Source: an uncultured Candidatus Saccharibacteria bacterium
GTDB taxonomy: Bacteria > Patescibacteriota > Saccharimonadia > Saccharimonadales > Saccharimonadaceae
Length of the DNA: 12,212 nucleotides
Direction of reading: 5' to 3'
NCBI GenBank assembly: GCA_947364965.1
Contig: CANAUU010000022.1
Span: forward strand, 1 to 12,212
In this document: positions 6,150 through 12,212 of the stretch, one piece after another
How the letters are laid out: every line of letters starts with the position of its first letter
Numbering within the stretch: the first letter of the stretch is position 1
Made by a program: the position numbers and the translations under genes
Notes under the pieces: model-generated
What the model was told of the DNA's origin: nothing
The model's input: the letters and a program-made list of their open reading frames with translations, nothing else
Databases searched by the model: none

Positions 6150-8390
6150 TTACACCCGGTTAATCACCGGAATCACAATCGGCGTATGCCCAGTCGCATC
6201 GAACAGAATATGCGTGACGTCTTCCTTAATTTCTTCCTTCAGCGCCTTAATATCATCCCCGCTCAACTTCTCCGTCCTTACCCTGAGATAATGTCGAATC
6301 TTCGCCACCAACTCCTCCGAATTATCGAGGTAAATGAACGCCCGCGACACAATATCTGGCGTCTTAATCAGCCGGTTTGTCTTCTTGCTCAAAGTCAAAA
6401 CAATGATAAAAATCCCTTCGCGCGAAATATGAATTCGGTCCTTCACCACCGCTTCATGCACCGGCTTGTCCGCATCATCAAACAACTTATTCCCCACCGT
6501 AATCCGCCCGTTCTTCCGAATCGTCTTGTCCGGCATCAGCTCAATCACATCTCCGTCATCCGACACCAAAATCCGGTCCTTGTTAATCCCAATCACATTC
6601 TCTGCCATCTCGGCGTTATGCTCCAACATATAGAACTCACCATGATACGGCACATAGTTCAGCGGCTTCGTCCGCTCAAGGAACTGCACATGATCTTCAT
6701 AATACGCATGTCCCGACAAATGTAGTGGCCCCAAATTCGTAATATGCGACTTCCCGTTCTGAATCACCCCCGCTCCCTCGCGCAGCAACCCATCCACCGT
6801 GTTCACCACGTGCGGTTCGTTCCCTGGAATCGGGTTCGAAGAAAACACAATCACGTCGCTCGATTTAATCTTGATATATTTATGCGCCCCCGACACCATC
6901 CGATTCAAAACCGCATTCAGCTCACCTTGGCTGCCCGTGCACACCACTGTCACCTTATCATCCGGCAACTTAATGATGTCTTCCATTTTCATAATCGCGT
7001 CTTTCGGCACCTTGATCACCCCCGTCCTGAGCGCAACTTCAACGTTATTAATCATCGAGAACCCTGCGAAAGCCACCTTCCGCCCCCGCTTCGCCGCCTC
7101 GTTCAGAATCAACTCTATCCGTTTAATCTGCGACGAAAAACAGCTGATAATCACCCGCCCGTTCGCATAATGGTCCATCACCCGCCCAATGTTCTCCCCC
7201 ACATCATACTCCGAATGCGGATGTCGCCCCGGCGAATCAATATTTGTCGACTCGTTCAACATCAGCGTGATCCCCTCTTTTTTCACAATCTCGTCAATCC
7301 GCTCATAGTCAGTCTGCACCCCCAGCGGTCGTTCTTCATGCCGCCAGTCGCCCGACAAATAAATCGCCCCGTTCGGTGTTCGCACCACAATCGCCGCGTT
7401 TCCCGGAATCGAGTGCAGCGTATGAATAAACTCAATCGACAAATGCTCACTCACTTTGATAATTTCGTGCTTCAGCGGATCAACCGGTTGATAATTCAAC
7501 TCCGGCACCTCCGCCAGCTCCGCCATTTGCTTCTGAATCATCCCAATCGTAAAACCCGTCGCATAAATCGGCGTCAACGCATTGAACTTCGGCAAAAGAT
7601 GTCGACACGCCCCAATATGGTCCAAATGCGCGTGCGTGAAACAAATCGCCTTCACTTTATCCTTGTTATCCTCGAGATACTGAATATCCGGAATCATATA
7701 ATTCACCCCCGGATAATCCGCCCCCGCGAACAACGATCCCATATCGACCAACACAATCTCCCCCTTGTACTCGATAATGGTCATATTTTTACCAATCCCA
7801 AACTCCCCCACACCCCCCATCGGAATCACCCGCACCGCCTCCGGATCTGGACGCGCCGCCTTCAGCTGCGCCTGTGTCACCTGTTGCCCATCATACCCGT
7901 TATAGCGACTCTTATTCACCGGGATCCCGATAATATGCTGCGTTGCCTGCGCATTCACATCCTGCGACAACATCCGCTGGTGGTGCACCATTTCCCCCTT
8001 GCGCACCGACACCCCAAGGCCGACTTTCTTCGCATTCGCGCTCTTCCCCGGTGCATTTCCTCGCGCCGAGCCCTTCGCGGCCCCAGAATTACCCTTATTT
8101 TGCCCCTGCGAGCCACGTTTAGACCCATGAGCGGCGCCTTTCGTATTGACCGCCCTACCACGGCCTTCTGCCGCTCCCCGCCCGTTAGAAGCCTTCTGCG
8201 TGCCTCCTCCGACCTTTCCAGACACCCCAGAACGCCCTCTTCGCACCAAACCCGCATCTTTGCCACCTTCCGAGAAATTGGCATTAAAATTGCGTTTCTG
8301 CGCCTCTTCAAACTGTTTTTTAATATCTGGCAAGCGTTCATCTCGCATTTTCATCAAACGCGCACGCCGCTCAACTTCATTATTTTTCAT
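6150..8390 (-). CDS. rnj: ribonuclease J with a long basic N-terminal extension
   Basis: A zinc-dependent 5'-3' exo- and endoribonuclease for mRNA decay and RNA maturation, of the metallo-beta-lactamase/beta-CASP family. The 746-aa product is far longer than the usual 550-600 because the core only begins near residue 186 (VRVIPMGGVGEFG). Core motifs: HAHLDH (253-258), HSIPG with His326, SGDW with Asp348, beta-CASP NESTN (Glu380 where most RNase Js have Asp), CTGSQGE (484-490), NPIPGNE (519-525), HLSGHAYYED (557-566) and YHGEF with His583. The domain is complete through the C-terminal part (about 610-746). Residues 1-40 are charged and helical. Residues about 41-135 are disordered, rich in Gly, Ser, Ala, Asn, Lys and Arg, and are probably an RNA- or partner-binding tail. 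The start has GAGGA 6 nt upstream. The gene has its own promoter and faces the secreted peptidase gene tail to tail. Confidence 0.95.
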   Translation of the reverse strand: MKNNEVERRARLMKMRDERLPDIKKQFEEAQKRNFNANFSEGGKDAGLVRRGRSGVSGKVGGGTQKASNGRGAAEGRGRAVNTKGAAHGSKRGSQGQNKGNSGAAKGSARGNAPGKSANAKKVGLGVSVRKGEMVHHQRMLSQDVNAQATQHIIGIPVNKSRYNGYDGQQVTQAQLKAARPDPEAVRVIPMGGVGEFGIGKNMTIIEYKGEIVLVDMGSLFAGADYPGVNYMIPDIQYLEDNKDKVKAICFTHAHLDHIGACRHLLPKFNALTPIYATGFTIGMIQKQMAELAEVPELNYQPVDPLKHEIIKVSEHLSIEFIHTLHSIPGNAAIVVRTPNGAIYLSGDWRHEERPLGVQTDYERIDEIVKKEGITLMLNESTNIDSPGRHPHSEYDVGENIGRVMDHYANGRVIISCFSSQIKRIELILNEAAKRGRKVAFAGFSMINNVEVALRTGVIKVPKDAIMKMEDIIKLPDDKVTVVCTGSQGELNAVLNRMVSGAHKYIKIKSSDVIVFSSNPIPGNEPHVVNTVDGLLREGAGVIQNGKSHITNLGPLHLSGHAYYEDHVQFLERTKPLNYVPYHGEFYMLEHNAEMAENVIGINKDRILVSDDGDVIELMPDKTIRKNGRITVGNKLFDDADKPVHEAVVKDRIHISREGIFIIVLTLSKKTNRLIKTPDIVSRAFIYLDNSEELVAKIRHYLRVRTEKLSGDDIKALKEEIKEDVTHILFDATGHTPIVIPVINRV

Positions 8391-8403
8391 TTATTTTCCT
8401 CAT
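8380..8403 (-). other. possible upstream ORF overlapping the RNase J start
   Basis: An ATG at 8403, 5 nt after GGGGG, opens a 7-codon frame (MRKINEK) that ends with TAA at 8380, past the RNase J start at 8390 and in another frame. If translated it would influence RNase J initiation. It could equally be chance in AT-rich sequence. Confidence 0.2.
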
Positions 8404-8435
8404 TTAATCCCCCTAAAGTTTCTAAAGCTATTCTC

Positions 8436-8463
8436 ATTTTATCAAAAATCCCCCATTTTTCAA
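8436..8463 (-). promoter_or_regulatory. RNase J promoter
   Basis: Minus-strand TTGAAA (8458-8463, 5 of 6) and TAAAAT (8436-8441, 5 of 6) are separated by 16 nt, and TGA stands before the -10 (extended -10). The leader to the RNase J start would be about 40 nt. Confidence 0.7.
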
Positions 8464-8548
8464 CCCATTTTCATGAATTTCTATCACCCACCCCAATAAA
8501 ATCCTCGCCAACTTCCGTAAAGTCCCCACCAACACCCCTCAAAATCAC

Positions 8549-8585
8549 AAAAAATACCCCCGGAGCCTTAATCAGCCCCAGGGGT
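8549..8585 (-). terminator. Rho-independent terminator of the two-gene unknown unit
   Basis: On the minus strand an 11-bp stem (8575-8585 with 8556-8566, including two G-U pairs) and an 8-nt loop are followed by six T (8554-8549). It lies 63 nt after the stop of the 58-aa gene and separates that unit from RNase J. The rest of the 257-bp gap between the genes holds the RNase J promoter and nothing else I can see. Confidence 0.85.
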
Positions 8586-8647
8586 GAGTTACGCCAATCG
8601 GCGTTAATCCGCCAGCATTACGCCAGCCTCATACCTCGCCAAATCGG

Positions 8648-8824
8648 CTACTGGAAAATCCGAGACAACCCGCGCTTGCCCTTGTAGGGGCAGTACAGCA
8701 CCATCCGCTGCGCGTTCCGTTCCTGCTGCCGCAGCAACTCGCGCCGGTGCCGCCTCTCGGCGCGCATCCGCCCCAGCCGATCCAGCCACCGGTGTAGCTT
8801 CGACCACTTCTGCCGCTTCACCAT
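8648..8824 (-). CDS. small, very basic hypothetical protein (58 aa)
   Basis: No known family recognised. The product is 58 aa and about one third Arg, Lys and His, mostly in a predicted helix (residues 2-40, e.g. RAERRHRREL). A short tail follows with a single Cys45 in VLYCPYKGK. Such a charge suggests nucleic-acid or acidic-partner binding, but this is inference. Evidence that it is real: the ATG overlaps the TGA stop of the preceding gene by one base (TGATG), and GAGGAGG sits 7 nt upstream inside that gene's last codons. Translational coupling is therefore likely. A strong terminator follows. The frame is open for eight codons upstream of the chosen ATG, but without a ribosome site. Confidence 0.7.
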   Translation of the reverse strand: MVKRQKWSKLHRWLDRLGRMRAERRHRRELLRQQERNAQRMVLYCPYKGKRGLSRIFQ

Positions 8825-9462
8825 CAGAGCACCTCCTCGTCGACGCACGGGTCCTCGAACAGCAGCTGCGCCGGAATAAAGGCGACATACGCCCTCTGTC
8901 CGTCGCCCACCTTCGTCTCCAAAATCGGCACCACCATATGCTCCACATCACACTGCGTCGCCTTCGCGACCACCGCCGCCCGCTGCGACACGATGTAGTA
9001 GCAGGTTGTCCGACCCTTCACCTGCCGAGTTTCCCTCCGCAAGATCTCTTCCATATCGTGCAGCTGACCGCCCGGCAGAGCCTCACAAATCTCTGCAACG
9101 CGTGCATCATCGATCTTCTCCACCGGGTTCATCAGCATAAACGCCCCGTTCAGCGAGCCGACCTTCATCGACTTCACCGGGTTTCTGGCGCCCGACCAAA
9201 TCAGCCTGCCAGTCGCCTCAAACGTCGCAACCGTACGTCCCGTCATCATAGGGATATCCTCGTCCATCAAATTCTTGATGTTGCCTTTCAGCTCCAACGT
9301 CCGGTTGCTACCTTCAGTCTTCTTCAGAGTCAAAATCTCCACAACCTTTCTGTTTTTCGTCTTTCGTGTCTCAGACTTCACACTTTGAGTTTCATGCTTC
9401 GTACTTTGGATTTTGCCTTTTGTGCTTCGGATTTCGGATTTTCCTTGCTTTACAAAGTTCAA
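8824..9462 (-). CDS. hypothetical protein with heptad-repeat N-terminus (up to 212 aa)
   Basis: No family recognised. The longest frame starts at a TTG at 9462, with GGGAGGG about 3 nt upstream and a strong promoter just before it. From residue about 8 to 39 the protein is a Lys/Ser/Thr-rich run made by the 7-bp DNA repeat (STKGKIQ, STKHETQ, SVKSETR). From about residue 66 (MDEDIPMM) the sequence is compact alpha/beta-like with no membrane segment or signal peptide. Conspicuous stretches are TGRLIWSGARNP, SLNGAFMLMNP and YVAFIPAQLLFEDP, plus three Cys (154, 171, 206). The true start could be TTG 9462 or the ATG of MDEDIP (9267), which has only a weak ribosome site. It is coupled to the 58-aa gene downstream, and the pair forms a separate transcription unit between parB and RNase J. 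Confidence 0.65.
   Translation of the reverse strand: MNFVKQGKSEIRSTKGKIQSTKHETQSVKSETRKTKNRKVVEILTLKKTEGSNRTLELKGNIKNLMDEDIPMMTGRTVATFEATGRLIWSGARNPVKSMKVGSLNGAFMLMNPVEKIDDARVAEICEALPGGQLHDMEEILRRETRQVKGRTTCYYIVSQRAAVVAKATQCDVEHMVVPILETKVGDGQRAYVAFIPAQLLFEDPCVDEEVL
9349..9439 (-). repeat. array of 13 degenerate heptamers (ATCCGAA type)
   Basis: On the minus strand this segment divides exactly into 13 consecutive 7-mers: ATCCGAA twice, then GCACAAA, AGGCAAA, ATCCAAA, GTACGAA, GCATGAA, ACTCAAA, GTGTGAA, GTCTGAG, ACACGAA, AGACGAA, AAACAGA. Positions 5-7 are nearly constant (GAA, AAA), while positions 1-4 vary. Three heptamers make 21 nt, so the frame is kept and the encoded peptide repeats every 7 residues. 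Confidence 0.85.
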
Positions 9463-9481
9463 AGCCCTCCCTTCTCCCTCT

Positions 9482-9510
9482 ATTATATCACAAAATATTC
9501 AAAAACACAA
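9482..9510 (-). promoter_or_regulatory. promoter of the two-gene unknown unit
   Basis: A perfect TATAAT (9482-9487) preceded by TGA (extended -10), with TTGTGT (9505-9510) 17 nt upstream. The layout and even the TGTGATATAAT core equal the clpC promoter. The leader before the TTG at 9462 would be only about 12 nt. Confidence 0.75.
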
Positions 9511-9542
9511 CCCTAAAACACCTCAATTACCTTAAACCCACC

Positions 9543-9571
9543 AAAAACGTTGTAATAATTACAACGTTTTT
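9543..9571 (-). terminator. terminator after parB (bidirectional form)
   Basis: A near-perfect palindrome, 14-nt arms around one base (9543-9556 and 9558-9571), with A runs at one end and T runs at the other. It therefore ends in U5 on either strand. It lies 23 nt past the parB stop and closes the parAB unit. Confidence 0.8.
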
Positions 9572-9593
9572 CGCCATTCAATCGCCGAAACCC

Positions 9594-10442
9594 CTACAAT
9601 TTCTTCAGCAAAGCCTTAAACTCTTCATCATTTTTCGCCGAAAAAGTCACACTCCGTCCTCGAATCTTCACCATCACCCCATACTCTTCGCTCAATTTCC
9701 CCTCTTCCTTCAAATACTCATTCGATTTAATCGCCCCCACCGAACTCTTCGGTTTCGACCCCGCGATATACTGTTCAACTTTCCGCGCCGACCACCCCTC
9801 ATCAATCATCTTCGGCAAAATCTCCAGTACCTTCTCCCGCTCCAGCGAAATCAACGGCCGCATCGGCCCCTCCATTAGATGATGCTCCTGCATTGCCTTC
9901 TTCGCCTCATCCGGCAGCTTCAAAAGCCGCATCGTGTTCACCACGCTCGCCGCGCTCTTCCCTACTCGCTTCCCAATTTCCTCATTCGTCAAATTAAATT
10001 GTTCCTTCAACTTCGCATATGCCGTCGCAAGCTCAATTGCATTCAAATCCTCGCGCTGCGCATTCTCAATAATCGAAAGCTCCAGTTTATTCTGCGCGTC
10101 CAAAGTCCGCACAATTGCCGGAATCGTCGTCTTCCCCGCCAACTGCGATGCTCGCCAACGCCGTTCCCCCGCCACAATCTGATACTTCCCACCCTGTTTC
10201 ACTACTACGATCGGCTGCAAAACCCCGTGCTCCCGAATCGAATCTGCCAATTCCTCCAACGCCGCCTTATCAAAGTTCTTCCGTGGCTGCCCCTCATCCC
10301 GCACCACCTCTGTGATGTCAAGCTCCACCAGCTTGCTCATCTTCTTATCTTCTTTGCGCGTCGGGTCAAACTCTTCCGCCACCAAATCCGTCGGGATCAA
10401 ACTCTCAAACCCCCGCCCCAAACCTTTCTTTCCTAACGCCAT
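9594..10442 (-). CDS. parB: chromosome partitioning protein ParB
   Basis: A CTP-dependent DNA clamp that loads at parS and spreads, working with ParA in chromosome segregation. The product is 282 aa, normal size. The N-terminus KKGLGRGFESLIP (about 5-17) is the conserved ParA-stimulating segment. The CTPase/ParB domain (about 37-130) contains GERRWRAS (92-99) and ENAQRED (126-132). The helix-turn-helix for parS is at about 151-172 (LTNEEIGKRVGKS...). The C-terminal dimerisation segment (about 245-282) ends EFKALLKKL. The start is 2 nt after the parA stop, so the two genes are translationally linked. No parS-like sequence was seen in the window. A terminator follows. Confidence 0.96.
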   Translation of the reverse strand: MALGKKGLGRGFESLIPTDLVAEEFDPTRKEDKKMSKLVELDITEVVRDEGQPRKNFDKAALEELADSIREHGVLQPIVVVKQGGKYQIVAGERRWRASQLAGKTTIPAIVRTLDAQNKLELSIIENAQREDLNAIELATAYAKLKEQFNLTNEEIGKRVGKSAASVVNTMRLLKLPDEAKKAMQEHHLMEGPMRPLISLEREKVLEILPKMIDEGWSARKVEQYIAGSKPKSSVGAIKSNEYLKEEGKLSEEYGVMVKIRGRSVTFSAKNDEEFKALLKKL

Positions 10443-10444
10443 TT

Positions 10445-11212
10445 TTATTTCCTCGTCCTTTCCTCTACCTCGCGCGCAAACTCTTTATACGCCTTCGCCC
10501 CCTTACTAAACTTATCATACGCCCCCACCGGCACTCCATGGCTCGGCGCCTCCGCCACCCGCACATTCCGCGGGATTGTCGTCTGGAATACCTTTTCCTT
10601 GAAATACTTCCGCACTTCCGCTAAAACCTCCACCGACAGCGAAGTCCGTTTATCATACATTGTCGCCACCACCCCGAGCAGTTTCAACTGCGGGTTCATT
10701 GCCTTCTTCACCATCGCCATGCTCTCTAAGAGCTGCGCCACTCCTTCGAGTGCATAAAACTCCGTCTGCACCGGCAAAATCAAGTAATCCGCCGCGATCA
10801 TCCCATTCACCGTCAGCAGTGACAGACTCGGCGGCGAATCGATAATAATATAATCATAATTATCCGCCACCGTCATCAGCGCCTTCTTCAGCACTACGAA
10901 CTTACTTTTCATTGCCGCCATCTCAACTTCCACGTTCGCGAGTTGCGGCGTCGTCGGCGCAACATCAAAGTTCTTAAAACTCGTCTGTTGAATAATATCT
11001 TGAAGCGCCATCGCCCCGAGCATCACTTCCGTCATACTCGCTTCGAGCGCCGTCTTGTCCAACCCTAGTCCCGACGAAGCATTCCCCTGCGGGTCAAAAT
11101 CCACCAACAAAACCCGATTCCTATCCTTCGCCAAAAAATACGCCAAATTCACCGACGTTGTAGTTTTGCCCACACCACCCTTTTGGTTCGTAATACAAAT
11201 CACCTTCGCCAT
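10445..11212 (-). CDS. parA: chromosome partitioning ATPase ParA (Soj)
   Basis: A deviant-Walker ATPase that forms dimers on the nucleoid and moves ParB-parS complexes. From the start at 11212 the product is 255 aa. Motifs: KGGVGKTT (11-18) with signature Lys11, VDFDPQGN (37-44), and the Walker B-type IIIDSPPS. The body is the full single-domain chromosomal type, with no N-terminal helix-turn-helix. An in-frame ATG at 11224 lies inside the TATAAT of the promoter and so would not be on the mRNA. The start at MAKVICITNQ (11212) is therefore chosen. It is first of the parA-parB operon. Confidence 0.96.
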   Translation of the reverse strand: MAKVICITNQKGGVGKTTTSVNLAYFLAKDRNRVLLVDFDPQGNASSGLGLDKTALEASMTEVMLGAMALQDIIQQTSFKNFDVAPTTPQLANVEVEMAAMKSKFVVLKKALMTVADNYDYIIIDSPPSLSLLTVNGMIAADYLILPVQTEFYALEGVAQLLESMAMVKKAMNPQLKLLGVVATMYDKRTSLSVEVLAEVRKYFKEKVFQTTIPRNVRVAEAPSHGVPVGAYDKFSKGAKAYKEFAREVEERTRK

Positions 11213-11222
11213 AATTACCCCC

Positions 11223-11252
11223 ATTATAGCATAAAACTCACGCTTATTTCAA
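11223..11252 (-). promoter_or_regulatory. parAB promoter (extended -10, near-leaderless)
   Basis: TTGAAA (11247-11252, 5 of 6) and TATAAT (11223-11228) are 18 nt apart, and TGC precedes the -10. The first base of the parA start codon is only 10 nt past the -10, so the transcript would begin 0-5 nt before the ATG. GGGGG follows the -10 as in the clpC promoter. Confidence 0.8.
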
Positions 11253-11318
11253 AAACCGTCCTAGAAACTCGCGCCGGTTGTCTTCCTGCGCCCCGACAAA
11301 CCGCCAAAACCGCAGCAC
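11244..11318 (-). CDS. possible small ORF (24 aa) between the membrane protein gene and parA
   Basis: A GTG at 11318 opens a 24-codon frame (VLRFWRFVGAQ...FLGRFLK) ending in TAA at 11244. Its composition looks protein-like (Arg, Phe, Trp and Glu in a helical pattern), and AGGG lies about 9 nt upstream of the GTG. Its end overlaps the parA -35. It could be a small protein, a remnant of a lost gene's C-terminus, or chance in GC-rich sequence. No family recognised. Confidence 0.25.
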   Translation of the reverse strand: MLRFWRFVGAQEDNRREFLGRFLK

Positions 11319-11334
11319 GCCAACCCTAGACAGT

Positions 11335-12212
11335 CTATCTCGTCAGCAAATACACATCCGAGGAATTTGTACGTATAATATATTCCTGATTTTCCAGCCC
11401 TGTCGCCTCGCGCAAAACCCGCAAATATTGCTCATTCACATCCCCGTAATTCGCAAACACAATCAACCCATCCTTCAAATCCTTGCCCGCCAGAATTTTT
11501 TCAAAATTCTGCTCGGTATATTCCTGATGATGCATAATATATGACTGGTCAATCTTCACAAAACTCGCCAAATCGTCCAAAAACCGTTCATTTCCCGGAT
11601 TGTAAAGATAAATCGCCGGCAACTCCTTGTGCTCATCCACAAACTCATTCAACTTCCGCATATGCGAATATGCCACATTCGGCTCAAGCCCCATCACCAC
11701 AGGCACTACCAACACTACCGCCAGCACCGCACTCATAATCCTCGTCGCTCGCCCCTCGCTCACGACCATCTTTATCATTCGATACAGTCCATAAAATACC
11801 ACTAGCGTCATCAACCCACAAACCGGTTCAATATAACGCAAATCCTGAAACGGCGATGCAATCGACGCAATCACAAAGAAGAATAAAGTCGGCCACAACA
11901 GCAACCGATATTCCTCATCAGCCCGCGGCTGCGCCTTCAGATTTTTACCATGCTTCAGCCCGTAAATTGCCAGCGCAAACATCGCAATCAACACAAACAC
12001 CAACATACCATTAAAATTGTACAGCGTCAGCATTCCAAAGAATATCCCCACCCGCGTCCCCAGATTCGCAACGTTCAACAAATTCGCCATCACCCCCACA
12101 CCCCGATACCCGAAGAACATATGTTGAATCGAATACGGCCAAATCACCAGCGACGCAACCGCCGCCACCGCCAGCATCCCTACATAACTCCAGAGTTCCT
12201 GTTTGCGCTTCT
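11335..12212 (-). CDS. polytopic membrane protein, GT39-like glycosyltransferase, C-terminal part (cut by window edge)
   Basis: The frame is open to the right edge of the window, so the N-terminus is missing; 291 residues are visible. At least five transmembrane helices can be seen in the fragment (about residues 13-32, 66-85, 102-118, 127-146, 158-174), separated by short basic or polar loops. A soluble C-terminal domain of about 115 aa follows and ends DVYLLTR. The segment SPFQDLRYIEPVCGL, just before a membrane helix, resembles the region of GT39/ArnT/PMT-type lipid-linked sugar transferases where RY-x-x-P recurs. The many short helices and the outside C-terminal domain also fit. The catalytic N-terminal loop is outside the window, so the assignment to this family is inference. 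No clear terminator follows its stop. Confidence 0.7.
   Translation of the reverse strand, partial: KRKQELWSYVGMLAVAAVASLVIWPYSIQHMFFGYRGVGVMANLLNVANLGTRVGIFFGMLTLYNFNGMLVFVLIAMFALAIYGLKHGKNLKAQPRADEEYRLLLWPTLFFFVIASIASPFQDLRYIEPVCGLMTLVVFYGLYRMIKMVVSEGRATRIMSAVLAVVLVVPVVMGLEPNVAYSHMRKLNEFVDEHKELPAIYLYNPGNERFLDDLASFVKIDQSYIMHHQEYTEQNFEKILAGKDLKDGLIVFANYGDVNEQYLRVLREATGLENQEYIIRTNSSDVYLLTR

Noticed and set aside
6793..6813. CACGTG core as a parS candidate
   Set aside because: The flanks do not match GTTT...AAAC, and the site is inside rnj coding sequence.
7625..7645. parS-like CGTGAAACA
   Set aside because: Only one half of the TGTTTCACGTGAAACA palindrome is present, and it lies in the codons for the RNase J HAHLDH motif.
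6744..8687. 647-codon open frame on the plus strand opposite RNase J
   Set aside because: It is the antisense shadow of rnj: composition is His/Arg/Pro-rich with no motifs, while the minus-strand frame holds all RNase J motifs.
8604..8951. 115-codon minus-strand frame overlapping the two unknown genes
   Set aside because: It overlaps both better-supported genes in another frame, is Arg/Ala/Ser-rich without structure, and has no ribosome site, unlike the 58-aa gene.

Overview
The window looks like an ordinary stretch of chromosome from a small-genome bacterium. The best guess is Patescibacteria (CPR), most likely Saccharibacteria (TM7). That rests on the look of the ClpC, RNase J and ParAB proteins and on a GT39-like membrane protein; no 16S rRNA gene is present to confirm it. 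TGA is used as a real stop codon in several genes, which argues against the recoded CPR lineages (Gracilibacteria, Absconditabacteria). Almost all genes lie on the minus strand. The plus strand is C-rich and G-poor throughout, including inside the one plus-strand gene, so the skew follows the replication strand and not the coding strand.

Layout from left to right: (1) 1-277, the N-terminal part of a HAD-type nucleotidase-like gene, cut by the window edge. (2) 361-945 clpP; 991-1123 a long imperfect inverted repeat; 1126-2139 a membrane-anchored HExxH protein with a coiled coil; 2176-4650 clpC. All are on the minus strand and read clpC -> HExxH protein -> hairpin -> clpP -> HAD gene. The clpC promoter carries a good CIRCE (HrcA) operator. 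(3) Divergent from clpC, 4940-6055 on the plus strand encodes a secreted zinc metallopeptidase of the anthrax-lethal-factor-like type. It has its own promoter, a structured leader RNA and a strong terminator. (4) 6150-8390 RNase J with a basic N-terminal extension of about 185 residues. (5) 8648-9462, a two-gene unit of unknown function (212 aa and 58 aa, stop and start overlapping) with its own promoter and terminator. It begins with an in-frame array of 7-bp repeats. (6) 9594-11212 parA-parB with a promoter so close to parA that the mRNA must be almost leaderless. (7) 11335-12212, the C-terminal part of a polytopic GT39-like membrane protein.

How the parts fit: ClpC (with an LGF loop that fits ClpP) and ClpP form the ATP-dependent ClpCP protease, here probably heat/unfolded-protein induced through HrcA. 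The HExxH membrane protein between them may be a functional partner. RNase J is the main mRNA decay and processing nuclease in bacteria without RNase E. ParA/ParB segregate the chromosome. No parS, tRNA, rRNA, CRISPR array or transposase was seen. No single defence or mobile system stands out. The most interesting items are the CIRCE-controlled clpC/HExxH/clpP group, the long hairpin before clpP, the structured leader of the secreted peptidase, and the heptamer-repeat gene pair.
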